From Bradyrhizobium sp. AUGA SZCCT0176 (GTDB lineage: Bacteria > Pseudomonadota > Alphaproteobacteria > Rhizobiales > Xanthobacteraceae), in contig NZ_JAFCMB010000010.1 in the NCBI RefSeq assembly GCF_018130145.1, positions 1-64,000 on the forward strand: a stretch of 64,000 bases of DNA. Direction: 5' to 3'. Shown here piece by piece: positions 44,841-55,150 of this stretch. The position numbers and the translations under genes were made by a program. The first letter of the stretch is position 1. Every line of letters begins with the position of its first letter. The notes under the pieces are model-generated. The model was not told where the DNA came from. It worked only from the letters and a program-made list of their open reading frames with translations, and searched no databases.

Positions 44841-45152
44841 GCCTCTATTGCCACCGTCGCCCCTCGGAAGCGTTGGCTCCCGAAAGACTTGACGCCGTTA
44901 CGGGCGCCAGGACCACGCGCTTTCGCCGTACGCATCAGCCGCGACCGTCAATCGCAACATCAGCGTCCACCGCAACCCGTCCCTCGTCGTGACGACGGCC
45001 GACGCCCCTCTGAGTGGGACGGGATGGCAAGAATGTGCCGGTGATTTGGGTCGAAGGAAAGGGAAATATTTTTGATTTTCGGAAATTTAGGACTTGACAC
45101 AAATTCCGTAAATCAGAACTGATGTGCCCGACGGGTTGATTTGTCGCAGCCA

Positions 45153-45230
45153 GTCATTGCGAGCGGAGCGAAGCAATCCAAGCCTCGGCCTGGCGCAATA
45201 TGGATTGCTTCGCTGCGCTCGCAATGACGG
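45153..45230. repeat. Palindromic repeat (CATTGCGAGCGGAGCGAAGC type)
   Basis: GTCATTGCGAGCGGAGCGAAGC is mirrored by GCTTCGCTGCGCTCGCAATGAC. Sister of the element at 401-482. Immediately to its right (45236-45310) lies a fragment of another family beginning GTAGCCCGGATGAGC, related to the block at about 48118-48195. Confidence 0.82.
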
Positions 45231-45357
45231 AGAGAGCCCGTAGCCCGGATGAGCAACGCGATATCCGGGTCTCGTCTTTCCCGCATCTCGCTGCGCTCAT
45301 GCGCGCTACGAAACTACCTGAGGAGACCGCCGACAGAGCAGGCCTTCAGAGCGCCTG

Positions 45358-45561
45358 TTACTTCAAATTCTGGGCGATGCCGTCGAGGGTCTGGGACCAT
45401 TTTGAGCTCATGTCCGACTGGGCCTTCGATGTCCGCGTATAGATGTTGTTCGCTTCCTGAAGCGCGAGCTGAAGTTGCTGACCAAGGTCGGACCGTCCGC
45501 CGCTGACGCCGTTCAGTTCGTCCGTTGCGAGTTCGCGAATGTCGTTGTTCAGATTGGCCAT
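45358..45561 (-). CDS. Double-glycine leader peptide (bacteriocin-like precursor)
   Basis: 67 aa. The N-terminal 22 residues end in IRELATDELNGVSGG, a double-glycine leader with the usual Leu/Val spacing before GG, as processed by C39-peptidase ABC exporters. The predicted 45-aa product is RSDLGQQLQLALQEANNIYT... rich in Gln, Ser and Asn, without Cys. AGAGGGGAATGAC precedes the ATG. No C39 exporter, immunity or maturation gene is adjacent, so bacteriocin activity is unproven; it might be a signalling peptide. Confidence 0.72.
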   Translation of the reverse strand: MANLNNDIRELATDELNGVSGGRSDLGQQLQLALQEANNIYTRTSKAQSDMSSKWSQTLDGIAQNLK

Positions 45562-45828
45562 GTCATTCCCCTCTTTGTCTCTGGCGAGACCATTCCCGCC
45601 GCGATGATAAGGGCTACGCGATGCGGTCGCGCCGCTCCGTGACTTCGGGCACATTCGAGAACTGGCGGGGCTGCGTTCTGGGGCAAAAGCTCCCGTTGCA
45701 CACCGGGTGAACTTGAGCCTGCCGACCGCGACTAAGGGAACATGTGAGCGAGCCTTTAGACCAAGCCGCCGCCGTGGTGTGCTGCCGCTCTCAATAGCCC
45801 CGTGAGAATGAAGTCGGAGACGCTTGTC

Positions 45829-46041
45829 ATGAATGAATGGATATCTTCGCTGGTCACATGGTTGCCGTTCCTGGCGGCGATCGCCGTGTGGTTCTGGTTC
45901 GCGCGCCGCAACGGCATGCAGGCGCGCGGATCGTCCGGCTCGACCATGATCGAGCTTTACGAGCAGCAGGTCGCGGAGACCCGGCGGATGAATAGGTTTC
46001 TTGAACGGATCGCGGCGTCGCTGGAGAAGCGGGAGAAGTAG
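45829..46041 (+). CDS. Small membrane protein with coiled-coil tail
   Basis: 70 aa. One TM helix (WLPFLAAIAVWFWFA, about residues 9-23), an Arg-rich boundary, then an amphipathic helix IELYEQQVAETRRMNRFLER that could self-associate. CGGAG precedes the ATG at 45829; longer in-frame starts exist at 45802 and 45808. Function unknown. Confidence 0.7.
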   Translation: MNEWISSLVTWLPFLAAIAVWFWFARRNGMQARGSSGSTMIELYEQQVAETRRMNRFLERIAASLEKREK

Positions 46042-46198
46042 GGCGCAACAGCGAGGTGTATTGCGCACGGGCGGTGCCTCCAGGTGGAATACGCCGCGCG
46101 TTTCGGCGGCGCCACAAACCAGCCTCCTTTGGTATGAAAATGCGTTGCCATAACGCCGCCGCGCGCCTGCGCGGCCATAACGACCAAGAGGAAACGAC

Positions 46199-46741
46199 AT
46201 GAGGACGACGACCGCGAGGGTGGGGGCCGTAGTGGCGGCGCTGGCAGTGATGGGGGTAGCCTGGGCGCACGGGCCGACCCGTCAGAAGGTGCGGGAATCG
46301 ATCGAGATCAACGCGCCGCCGGCCAAGGTGTGGGCCGTGATCGGCAATTTCCAGGACATGAGCTGGCTGCCGCCGGTCAGCAAGACCGAGGGCGCGAAAG
46401 GCAACGCGATCGAGGCCACGCGGCGTCTGACGCTGGCTGACGGTGCGACCGTCGATGAGGAACTCTACAAGTACGATGCCGAGAAGATGACTTATTCCTA
46501 CCGGATCACGGCCGTCGACGTGAAGGTGCTGCCGGTCACCAACTATTCGTCCACCCTGACGGTCACGCCCAGCGCCGACGGCAAGGGAAGCAGCCTGGAG
46601 TGGGCCGGCGCGTTCTACCGCGGTTTTCCCAACAACGATCCGCCGCCGGAGCTGAGCGACCAGGCCGCCGTGAAGGCGGTGAGCGGGCTCTATAAAGCCG
46701 GCCTCGAGGCGCTGAAGAAGAAGGTCGAAAGCGGAAGCTGA
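46199..46741 (+). CDS. Exported SRPBCC-family protein
   Basis: 180 aa with a signal peptide (VVAALAVMGVAWA) and then a START/Bet v1-like ligand-binding fold: RESIEINAPPAKVWAVIGNF, DMSWLPPVSKTEG and the C-terminal helix AVKAVSGLYKAGLEALKKK. It may bind a hydrophobic ligand in the periplasm. Its stop is 2 nt before the GTG of the beta-propeller gene, so they are one operon. Confidence 0.85.
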   Translation: MRTTTARVGAVVAALAVMGVAWAHGPTRQKVRESIEINAPPAKVWAVIGNFQDMSWLPPVSKTEGAKGNAIEATRRLTLADGATVDEELYKYDAEKMTYSYRITAVDVKVLPVTNYSSTLTVTPSADGKGSSLEWAGAFYRGFPNNDPPPELSDQAAVKAVSGLYKAGLEALKKKVESGS

Positions 46742-46743
46742 TC

Positions 46744-47685
46744 GTGCGGGCCATCGTCCTGGCGGCTGCGGTCGCCAGCATCGGAACGGTGTGGGCCGCC
46801 CGGGCTGAGGAGGCGTTTGTCACCAATCAGCTCAGCGAAAATCTCACCGTCGTTGACCTCGCGACGTCACGGCCGGTCGCGACCATCGCGATCGGCGGCA
46901 AGCCGGCCGGGGTTGCCATCACGCCGGATGGACGCTTCGCCTATGTGACGAGCCCCGACGCCAAGGCGCTCACCGTGGTCGATGCCGCCGCACGCCAGGT
47001 CGTCGGCAGGATCAACGTCGGCGGTGGTCCGCTCGGCGTTGCGGTGGCGCCGGATGGCGGCGCGGTCTATGTCGCCGACTGGTACGCCGCGGCGGTGCGG
47101 GTGATTGATCCGAAAGAGCAGCGCGTGATCGCCGATATCGCGGTCGGCGCATCGCCGTCGGGGCTTGCGGTAACACCGGACGGGCGGCTCCTGCTCTCGG
47201 CGGACCGCGATGCCGACAGTGTATCCGTCGTGGATACCGCGACGCGCGAACGCCGGGCGGTCATCAAGGTCGGCACGCGCCCCTTCGGCATCACGATCGA
47301 TGCGGACGGCCGGCGGGCCTACACCGCCAATGTCGGATCGAACGACGTCTCCGTGATCGACATCGCCGAAAGCAGTGAAATCGGGCGCGTGAAGACGGGC
47401 CTTCGCCCCTACGCGGTCGCACTCGCCCAGGGCCGCGGCTTCGTCAGCGACCAGTATGACGGCACCGTCAGCGTGTTCGATCTCGCAACGCTTGCGCCGG
47501 TCAAGCGCATCAATGTCGGCGACTATCCGGAAGGGATCGCGGCGACGGCGGACGGCAGGCAGATCATCGTGGCGAACTGGGAGAGCAACTCGATCAGCGT
47601 GATCGATGCGGTCGAGCTGAAGGTGACCGGCGAGATCAAGGTCGGCGACGGGCCACGGGCGTTCGGGATGTTCTTGCGGCGGTAG
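46744..47685 (+). CDS. YVTN-type beta-propeller exported protein
   Basis: 313 aa, GTG start, signal peptide cut near ARA-EE. Repeated blades of about 42 residues with the VxxxPDGxxxYVT pattern (GVAITPDGRFAYVTSPDAKA, GVAVAPDGGAVYVADWYAAA, GLAVTPDGRLLLSADRDADS). Seven blades are expected. Similar proteins bind metals, quinoproteins or surface ligands; with the SRPBCC gene it may form a small periplasmic complex. Confidence 0.88.
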   Translation: MRAIVLAAAVASIGTVWAARAEEAFVTNQLSENLTVVDLATSRPVATIAIGGKPAGVAITPDGRFAYVTSPDAKALTVVDAAARQVVGRINVGGGPLGVAVAPDGGAVYVADWYAAAVRVIDPKEQRVIADIAVGASPSGLAVTPDGRLLLSADRDADSVSVVDTATRERRAVIKVGTRPFGITIDADGRRAYTANVGSNDVSVIDIAESSEIGRVKTGLRPYAVALAQGRGFVSDQYDGTVSVFDLATLAPVKRINVGDYPEGIAATADGRQIIVANWESNSISVIDAVELKVTGEIKVGDGPRAFGMFLRR

Positions 47686-47784
47686 TCGGCACTGGGTGGT
47701 GCTCCGCGGCAAGCGGACGCGCGCGCAGGCCGGGCTCGTTGGTGCTATGATTGGCGGGAGAACAGAGAAAACAGGGAGGATGCC

Positions 47785-48117
47785 ATGCAGCATACCCTGG
47801 TGCCAAGTGATCGCGTCGAGCACGCGAACGTCTACGGACGAGACGGCGCAAAGCTCGGCACGATCGAGCGGCTGATGCTGGACAAGGTGAGCGGAACGGT
47901 CGCGTATGCCGTGATAAGAACCGGCGGGCTGCTCGCCACCCACCACCATTATCCGGTGCGGTGGGACGAACTCAGGTTTGATCCCGCGCGTCAGGCCTTC
48001 GTGGTCGAGCTGACGTTGGACGACCTGCGCGCCGGCCCGTCCGAGTTCGATGAAGACGGCTTCGACTGGGGCGACCGCTCAAGATCGTATCGGCACCCGC
48101 ATTATTGGACGGTGTAG
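47785..48117 (+). CDS. PRC-barrel domain protein
   Basis: 110 aa with a PRC-barrel: ERVEHANVYGRDG-like ANVYGRDGAKLGTIERLMLD, YAVIRTGGLL and YPVRWDELRFDP. PRC-barrels serve as ribosome maturation, photosystem or stress-linked adaptors; this short version is of the general stress type. GGGAGGATGCC precedes the ATG. Confidence 0.88.
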   Translation: MQHTLVPSDRVEHANVYGRDGAKLGTIERLMLDKVSGTVAYAVIRTGGLLATHHHYPVRWDELRFDPARQAFVVELTLDDLRAGPSEFDEDGFDWGDRSRSYRHPHYWTV

Positions 48118-48298
48118 GGGGCGGGGTTAGCCAACCCGATGCTCGCGGGTAGGAGAAGCCGCGGATTACGCTTCGCTGATCCGGCCTACGCTCGCCGTCC
48201 TTCAATGTGGCACGGAGGCTGCCACTTCAGGCGCGGGACGACAAGATGGTGCCAAAAGGGTAGGTTGCGCCGACCGGATCGATAACGGGAGGACGACC

Positions 48299-48997
48299 AT
48301 GACCACCTTCGTTCTCGTCCACGGCGCCTGGATGGGCGGCTGGTGCTACAAGCGGGTGGCGCGGCTGTTGCGCCAGGCCGGGCACGAGGTCTATACGCCG
48401 ACTTTGACCGGCCTCGGCGAGCGCGCTCACCTGATGAACCGTGCGATCGATCTCGACACGCACGTTCAGGACATTGTCGGCGTCATCCGCTGCGAGGAAT
48501 TGTCGGACGTGGTGCTGTGTGGCCATTCCTACGGCGGCATGGTCATCACCGGCGTCGCCGAGATCGCGGCGAAGATCCGCTCCCTCGTCTATCTCGACGC
48601 CTTCGTGCCAGAGAACGGCAAGTGTCTGTTTGACTATGCGCCGGCCAAGCGATCGGGACAGATGCGTGACGACGCCGCGCGGAACGGCGAAGGTTACAAG
48701 ATCACGCCGCCTCCGGCCGCTGCTTTCGCCGTCAATGCCCAGGACGCCGCCTGGGTCGATGCGATGTGCGTCAAGCAGCCGCTGGCGACATTCGAGCAGA
48801 AGCTCGAAGTCAGTGGCGGGCAGGTACCGAAGCGCGTGTACATGCTTGCCGCCGGCTGGGAGCCGTCGCCCTTCCAGCAATTCGCCGCGCGCTTCAAGGA
48901 CGATCGAGGCTGGCAATTCGTCAGCTTCTCCTGCGGGCACGACGTGATGATAGATCAACCTCAGGAACTTGCCTCCGCGCTCATCGCCGCCGCTTAG
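48299..48997 (+). CDS. Alpha/beta-hydrolase (esterase, HNL-like)
   Basis: 232 aa, no signal peptide. N-terminal TTFVLVHGAWMGGWCYKRVA oxyanion region, nucleophile Ser in VVLCGHSYGGMVITGV, acid in YLDAFVPENG-type region or later Asp, and catalytic His in CGHDVMIDQP. This is the plant-like methylesterase/hydroxynitrile-lyase subfamily. CGGGAGGACGACC precedes the ATG. Substrate unknown. Confidence 0.9.
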   Translation: MTTFVLVHGAWMGGWCYKRVARLLRQAGHEVYTPTLTGLGERAHLMNRAIDLDTHVQDIVGVIRCEELSDVVLCGHSYGGMVITGVAEIAAKIRSLVYLDAFVPENGKCLFDYAPAKRSGQMRDDAARNGEGYKITPPPAAAFAVNAQDAAWVDAMCVKQPLATFEQKLEVSGGQVPKRVYMLAAGWEPSPFQQFAARFKDDRGWQFVSFSCGHDVMIDQPQELASALIAAA

Positions 48998-49229
48998 GGA
49001 GGCGCGCACGGTGCTTGGTGGCTGCCCGAAGCGGGGCGAGACTAGGACGCAATGCTCACGAGCAGCAACTGCGTCGCTTTAGCAGCAAAGCGGACTTCAA
49101 CTTCGATGCGCCGCGCCACCGGGGTTATGACTACACGGACTAATGCCAGCGTTGGTCGCGCTCTTCGGGCTGCTTGTTGTCCGCCAAACGCTTGGGTTCC
49201 TTATACTTTGACGGGAACAATCAAAGCTC

Positions 49230-52229
<3,000 letters not shown>

Positions 52230-52317
52230 ATCGGCATTTCCAGGCGCGTGGAGGCGCGCCACGTTGGGCGCGCATGGCCAGGGAAGACCTAAGCCGGGCG
52301 CCGATGGCAGAAAGCTG

Positions 52318-52332
52318 GAACGTAGGAAGAAC
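52318..52332. promoter_or_regulatory. LexA (SOS) box upstream of uvrA
   Basis: GAAC-GTAGGAA-GAAC, i.e. GAAC-N7-GAAC, the alphaproteobacterial LexA-binding motif (GTTC-N7-GTTC on the uvrA strand). It is 89 nt upstream of the uvrA start, consistent with SOS repression. Confidence 0.85.
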
Positions 52333-52439
52333 GGGGCGGGATTTCCAGTGCTCGCAGCGAGCCATCAACGGTTTGTTTTGCAATGAGTTGCCAAGGGATC
52401 GCAATGGCAGCAGATGGCAGCGGAGCCGTGGGCGGAACC

Positions 52440-52511
52440 AATGCGCTCAAGCAAAATGCGCTCAAACAAAAAGGCCACCTCAAAACAAAAATGGCCACCT
52501 CAAAACAAAAA
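52440..52511. repeat. Short tandem repeats between uvrA and the porin gene
   Basis: Two copies of ATGCGCTCAA(G/A)CAAA are followed by two copies of GGCCACCTCAAAACAAAAA(T) and a partial third GGCC. The array merges into a terminator stem at 52507. It fills the 331-bp gap 52230-52560 together with the LexA box. Replication slippage is the likely origin. Confidence 0.75.
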
Positions 52512-52535
52512 GGCCGGCGCGAGGCCGGCCTTTTC
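52507..52535 (-). terminator. Terminator of the outer-membrane protein gene
   Basis: AAAAGGCCGGC-loop-GCCGGCCTTTTT on the minus strand: a 7-bp GC stem flanked by A and T runs, 26 nt after the beta-barrel stop. It is symmetric and could also act on the plus strand. Confidence 0.85.
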
Positions 52536-52560
52536 ATCAAATCGTTTGGTGCAGCGAAGC

Positions 52561-53316
52561 TCAGTACTTCGCGATGACCGGGCCGCCCCAGCGATAGTTG
52601 ACGCGCACGGTCACGAGATCGACGTCCTGGCGGATGCGTTCGCTGAAGGTGCCGCCAGCCACATTCGTAAAGGTGGCGGTTCGGTTCCCCATGAACAGAT
52701 GATCGTATTCGACGGCGGCCGACCAGTTCGGGGCGAAGCCGTATTCGAGGCCGACACCGACCACGCCACCCCAGCGGTTGTCATCGTTGGACGAGGCGAT
52801 CAGAGCGTTGCCGACAGTGGCATTGACGCGATAGCGATCGGCGGTCACAGCCGCACCGCCCTTGACGTAAAACAGGACGTTGTTGGCGGCGTAACCGACC
52901 TGACCGGTGAGCAGGCCGAACGCGTCGACCTTCGAGCGAATGGTCGTTCCCGCGCCAAAGCCCACGGGTCCAAGGCTCACGCTGCTGCCGCTGAAGTCGG
53001 CCCAGTTGCCCTGTCCTTCGACGCCGAACACCCACGTGCCAGCCTGCCAGCGATAACCGATCTGGCCACCGGCGGTGCCGCCGCTTGCATCGTGGCAACC
53101 TTCGCTGGCAACGAACACGCCAGCGCCATTCAAGGCGTCCCAGCACTTGCGGCTCGTACCCCAACCACCGTTGGCGCCGACGTAGAAGCCGCTCCAGTCG
53201 TAAATGGCCGCGATCATCGGGGGCGCCTTGGTGTAAGGACGCGCAGCGAGATCAGCCGCAGCGGCGGGAGCCGCAAAGGCAACGAGAGCAACCGTACCCA
53301 GCAAAAACTTCTTCAT
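52561..53316 (-). CDS. Outer-membrane beta-barrel protein (Omp25/Omp31 type)
   Basis: 251 aa. Signal peptide MKKFLLGTVALVAFAAPAAA, then alternating strands starting IYDWSGFYVGANGGWG, the hallmark of Omp25/31-type proteins of Rhizobiales, with GLEYGFAPNWSAAVEYDHLF in the later barrel and the C-terminal aromatic residue in GGPVIAKY. Eight-stranded barrel expected. Paralogues are usually numerous. Two cysteines (RKCWD, EGCHD) could form an extracellular disulfide. Confidence 0.92.
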   Translation of the reverse strand: MKKFLLGTVALVAFAAPAAAADLAARPYTKAPPMIAAIYDWSGFYVGANGGWGTSRKCWDALNGAGVFVASEGCHDASGGTAGGQIGYRWQAGTWVFGVEGQGNWADFSGSSVSLGPVGFGAGTTIRSKVDAFGLLTGQVGYAANNVLFYVKGGAAVTADRYRVNATVGNALIASSNDDNRWGGVVGVGLEYGFAPNWSAAVEYDHLFMGNRTATFTNVAGGTFSERIRQDVDLVTVRVNYRWGGPVIAKY

Positions 53317-53780
53317 TTGAAATAGTCCCCAGTCCTTTGTCCGCTTCCCGTTGGTCCCGAAGCGTTTTCGTCCAAGACGCGAGCGCCGCGCCGTTGGATA
53401 AATCCATACGCCGATTCAACCGGAAATGCCGTCTCCGAAATGCAACACTCGCGGGCGAAGTGTGGACCCTTCAAGGTAATGATTTGTTTAGAATATCCGT
53501 CGCGCAGCGCCGGCCACGGCACGGTGCGAATACCGAAATACCGGCCGGGCGTGGATGACCTGAGGTTGCGTAGAACAAAACTGGAACAATGCCGCGGGCA
53601 ATGCTATATGTGGATAACCGCTGCTTTGCCGAGGGATCGCTAAGTCGGGGCGCCATCGGGCGTATAGGGTCGTCTCAAATGTCCCTGACAGGATGAGGCG
53701 GCCAATCCGGCGGCCCGTGCCGGCCGATTGCAGCGGTCGCGCAGCAGTTTTTTGGTACCGATTTTGAGTGGAGAGCGACG
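53317..53780. other. Divergent promoter region between the OMP and ssb genes
   Basis: 464 bp with no supported gene. It must contain the promoters of the OMP gene and ssb, and holds a perfect LexA box at 53573-53587. A segment around 53460-53490 is AT-richer than its surroundings and may be a promoter core. Open frames here overlap both directions and have no recognisable protein features. Confidence 0.6.
53573..53587. promoter_or_regulatory. LexA (SOS) box upstream of ssb
   Basis: GAAC-AAAACTG-GAAC, a perfect GAAC-N7-GAAC motif, 193 nt before the ssb ATG. Together with the uvrA box it suggests two SOS genes in this locus. Confidence 0.8.
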
Positions 53781-54269
53781 ATGGCGGGAAGCGTGAACAA
53801 GGTGATCCTGGTCGGAAACCTCGGCAAGGATCCGGAAATCCGGCGGACACAGGACGGGCGGCCGATCGCCAATCTGAGCATCGCGACTTCGGAAACCTGG
53901 CGCGACAAGGGCACCGGCGAGCGCAAGGAAAAGACCGAGTGGCACCGCGTGGTGATCTTCAATGAAGGGCTCTGCAAGGTCGCCGAGCAGTACCTGAAGA
54001 AGGGCGCCAAGGTTTACATCGAGGGCGCGCTGCAGACCCGCAAATGGACCGACCAGAGTGGGGTCGAGAAATACTCGACCGAAGTGGTGCTGCAGGGCTT
54101 CAATTCGACCCTGACCATGCTCGACGGCCGCTCCGGCGGCGGCGGCAGTTTTGGCTCCGACGATTCCAGCGGCGATTTTGGCGGCGGCCAGGCCACTTCC
54201 GCGCCGCGCCGCGCGGTAGCCGCCGGCGCCGGCCGCAACAACGACATGGACGACGATATCCCGTTCTGA
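53781..54269 (+). CDS. ssb: Single-stranded DNA-binding protein
   Basis: 162-aa OB-fold protein that coats ssDNA in replication and repair. N-terminal MAGSVNKVILVGNLGKDPEI, KKTEWHRVVIFN-like core, Gly-rich linker and the conserved acidic tip DMDDDIPF that recruits partner proteins. Its neighbour uvrA and the SOS box upstream fit a repair context. Confidence 0.97.
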   Translation: MAGSVNKVILVGNLGKDPEIRRTQDGRPIANLSIATSETWRDKGTGERKEKTEWHRVVIFNEGLCKVAEQYLKKGAKVYIEGALQTRKWTDQSGVEKYSTEVVLQGFNSTLTMLDGRSGGGGSFGSDDSSGDFGGGQATSAPRRAVAAGAGRNNDMDDDIPF

Positions 54270-54423
54270 TCGGGGTCTGTCAGACCAACCGGGTTTGCAT
54301 GCTGTCCAAAAGACAGCGGGTTCGCGCAAGCTCGGTTGGCTCGTGTGTATTCTTAAAAATCTGATCCAACGGGTTGATTCCATGGGCATGCGCTTGTGCG
54401 ATGCAACATTCTGACTCGCGTCT

Positions 54424-54442
54424 ATGTAAATGATATTTACAT
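54424..54442. promoter_or_regulatory. Perfect palindrome upstream of the DUF2306 gene
   Basis: ATGTAAAT-GAT-ATTTACAT is a perfect 8-bp-arm inverted repeat within an AT-rich island (about 54418-54455), 84 nt before the ATG at 54526. Size and symmetry suit a TetR/MarR/GntR dimer operator. No regulator gene is adjacent. Confidence 0.55.
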
Positions 54443-54525
54443 TAGGATATTGATTTAACGTTTTTCGTCTTGCGTTCGGCGATCGCGCGGGCCGTCGCCG
54501 GATGGAACCTTGGGGAGCGCCCGTC

Positions 54526-54924
54526 ATGAGCTTCGCGCCGCTGCTGGATGCCGCCCCCGCGATCCCGCTTCATGCCTTTGCGGCGATGGCGGCCTTTGCG
54601 CTTGGCGTGGTCCAGTTCGCGGCCCCGAATGGAACGCTGCCGCACCGGACGCTTGGCTGGATCTGGGTTGGCCTGATGGCCGTGGTCGCGATCTCCTCGT
54701 TCTGGATCCACGAGATCAGGCTGCTGGGTCCCTGGAGCCCGATCCATCTGCTGTCGATCTTCACACCGATCATGCTGGTGCTCGGCGTCTGGTACGCACG
54801 CCGGCACAAGGTCCGCGGCCACAAGATCACGATGATCTCGATCTTTGCCGGCGCGCTGGTTGTTGCGGGGCTGTTCACCTTCGTTCCCGGGCGGATCATG
54901 CACGCGGTGGTTTTCGGCCAATAG
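54526..54924 (+). CDS. DUF2306 membrane protein
   Basis: 132 aa with four TM helices. Motifs AIPLHAFAAMAAFALGVVQF, GTLPHRTLGWIWVGLMAVVA, SSFWIHEIRLLGPWSPIHLL match DUF2306, with conserved His residues in and near the membrane that could bind heme or metal. GGGGAG lies 9 nt before ATG 54526; an upstream ATG at 54502 has no ribosome site. Function unknown. Confidence 0.85.
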   Translation: MSFAPLLDAAPAIPLHAFAAMAAFALGVVQFAAPNGTLPHRTLGWIWVGLMAVVAISSFWIHEIRLLGPWSPIHLLSIFTPIMLVLGVWYARRHKVRGHKITMISIFAGALVVAGLFTFVPGRIMHAVVFGQ

Positions 54925-55150
54925 GCGACGCTGAGAACACCGGTTTTGACGAGCTGGATTTGGCCGCGGAGACGGCCGTATCGGGGGCCCGGAAATGGCT
55001 GGCGCGATGACTTGCCGGAAGGGCGTCGCGGGTCCTGTAAGTCCATGAAAAAACGAAGGGAAAAACAGCTGGCCGGGAGCGCCTTGGGGTGGTTAAAAGC
55101 ACCCCGATACGCTATATGATTCCCAGCCTAGAACTGACCGGATTCCCCCT

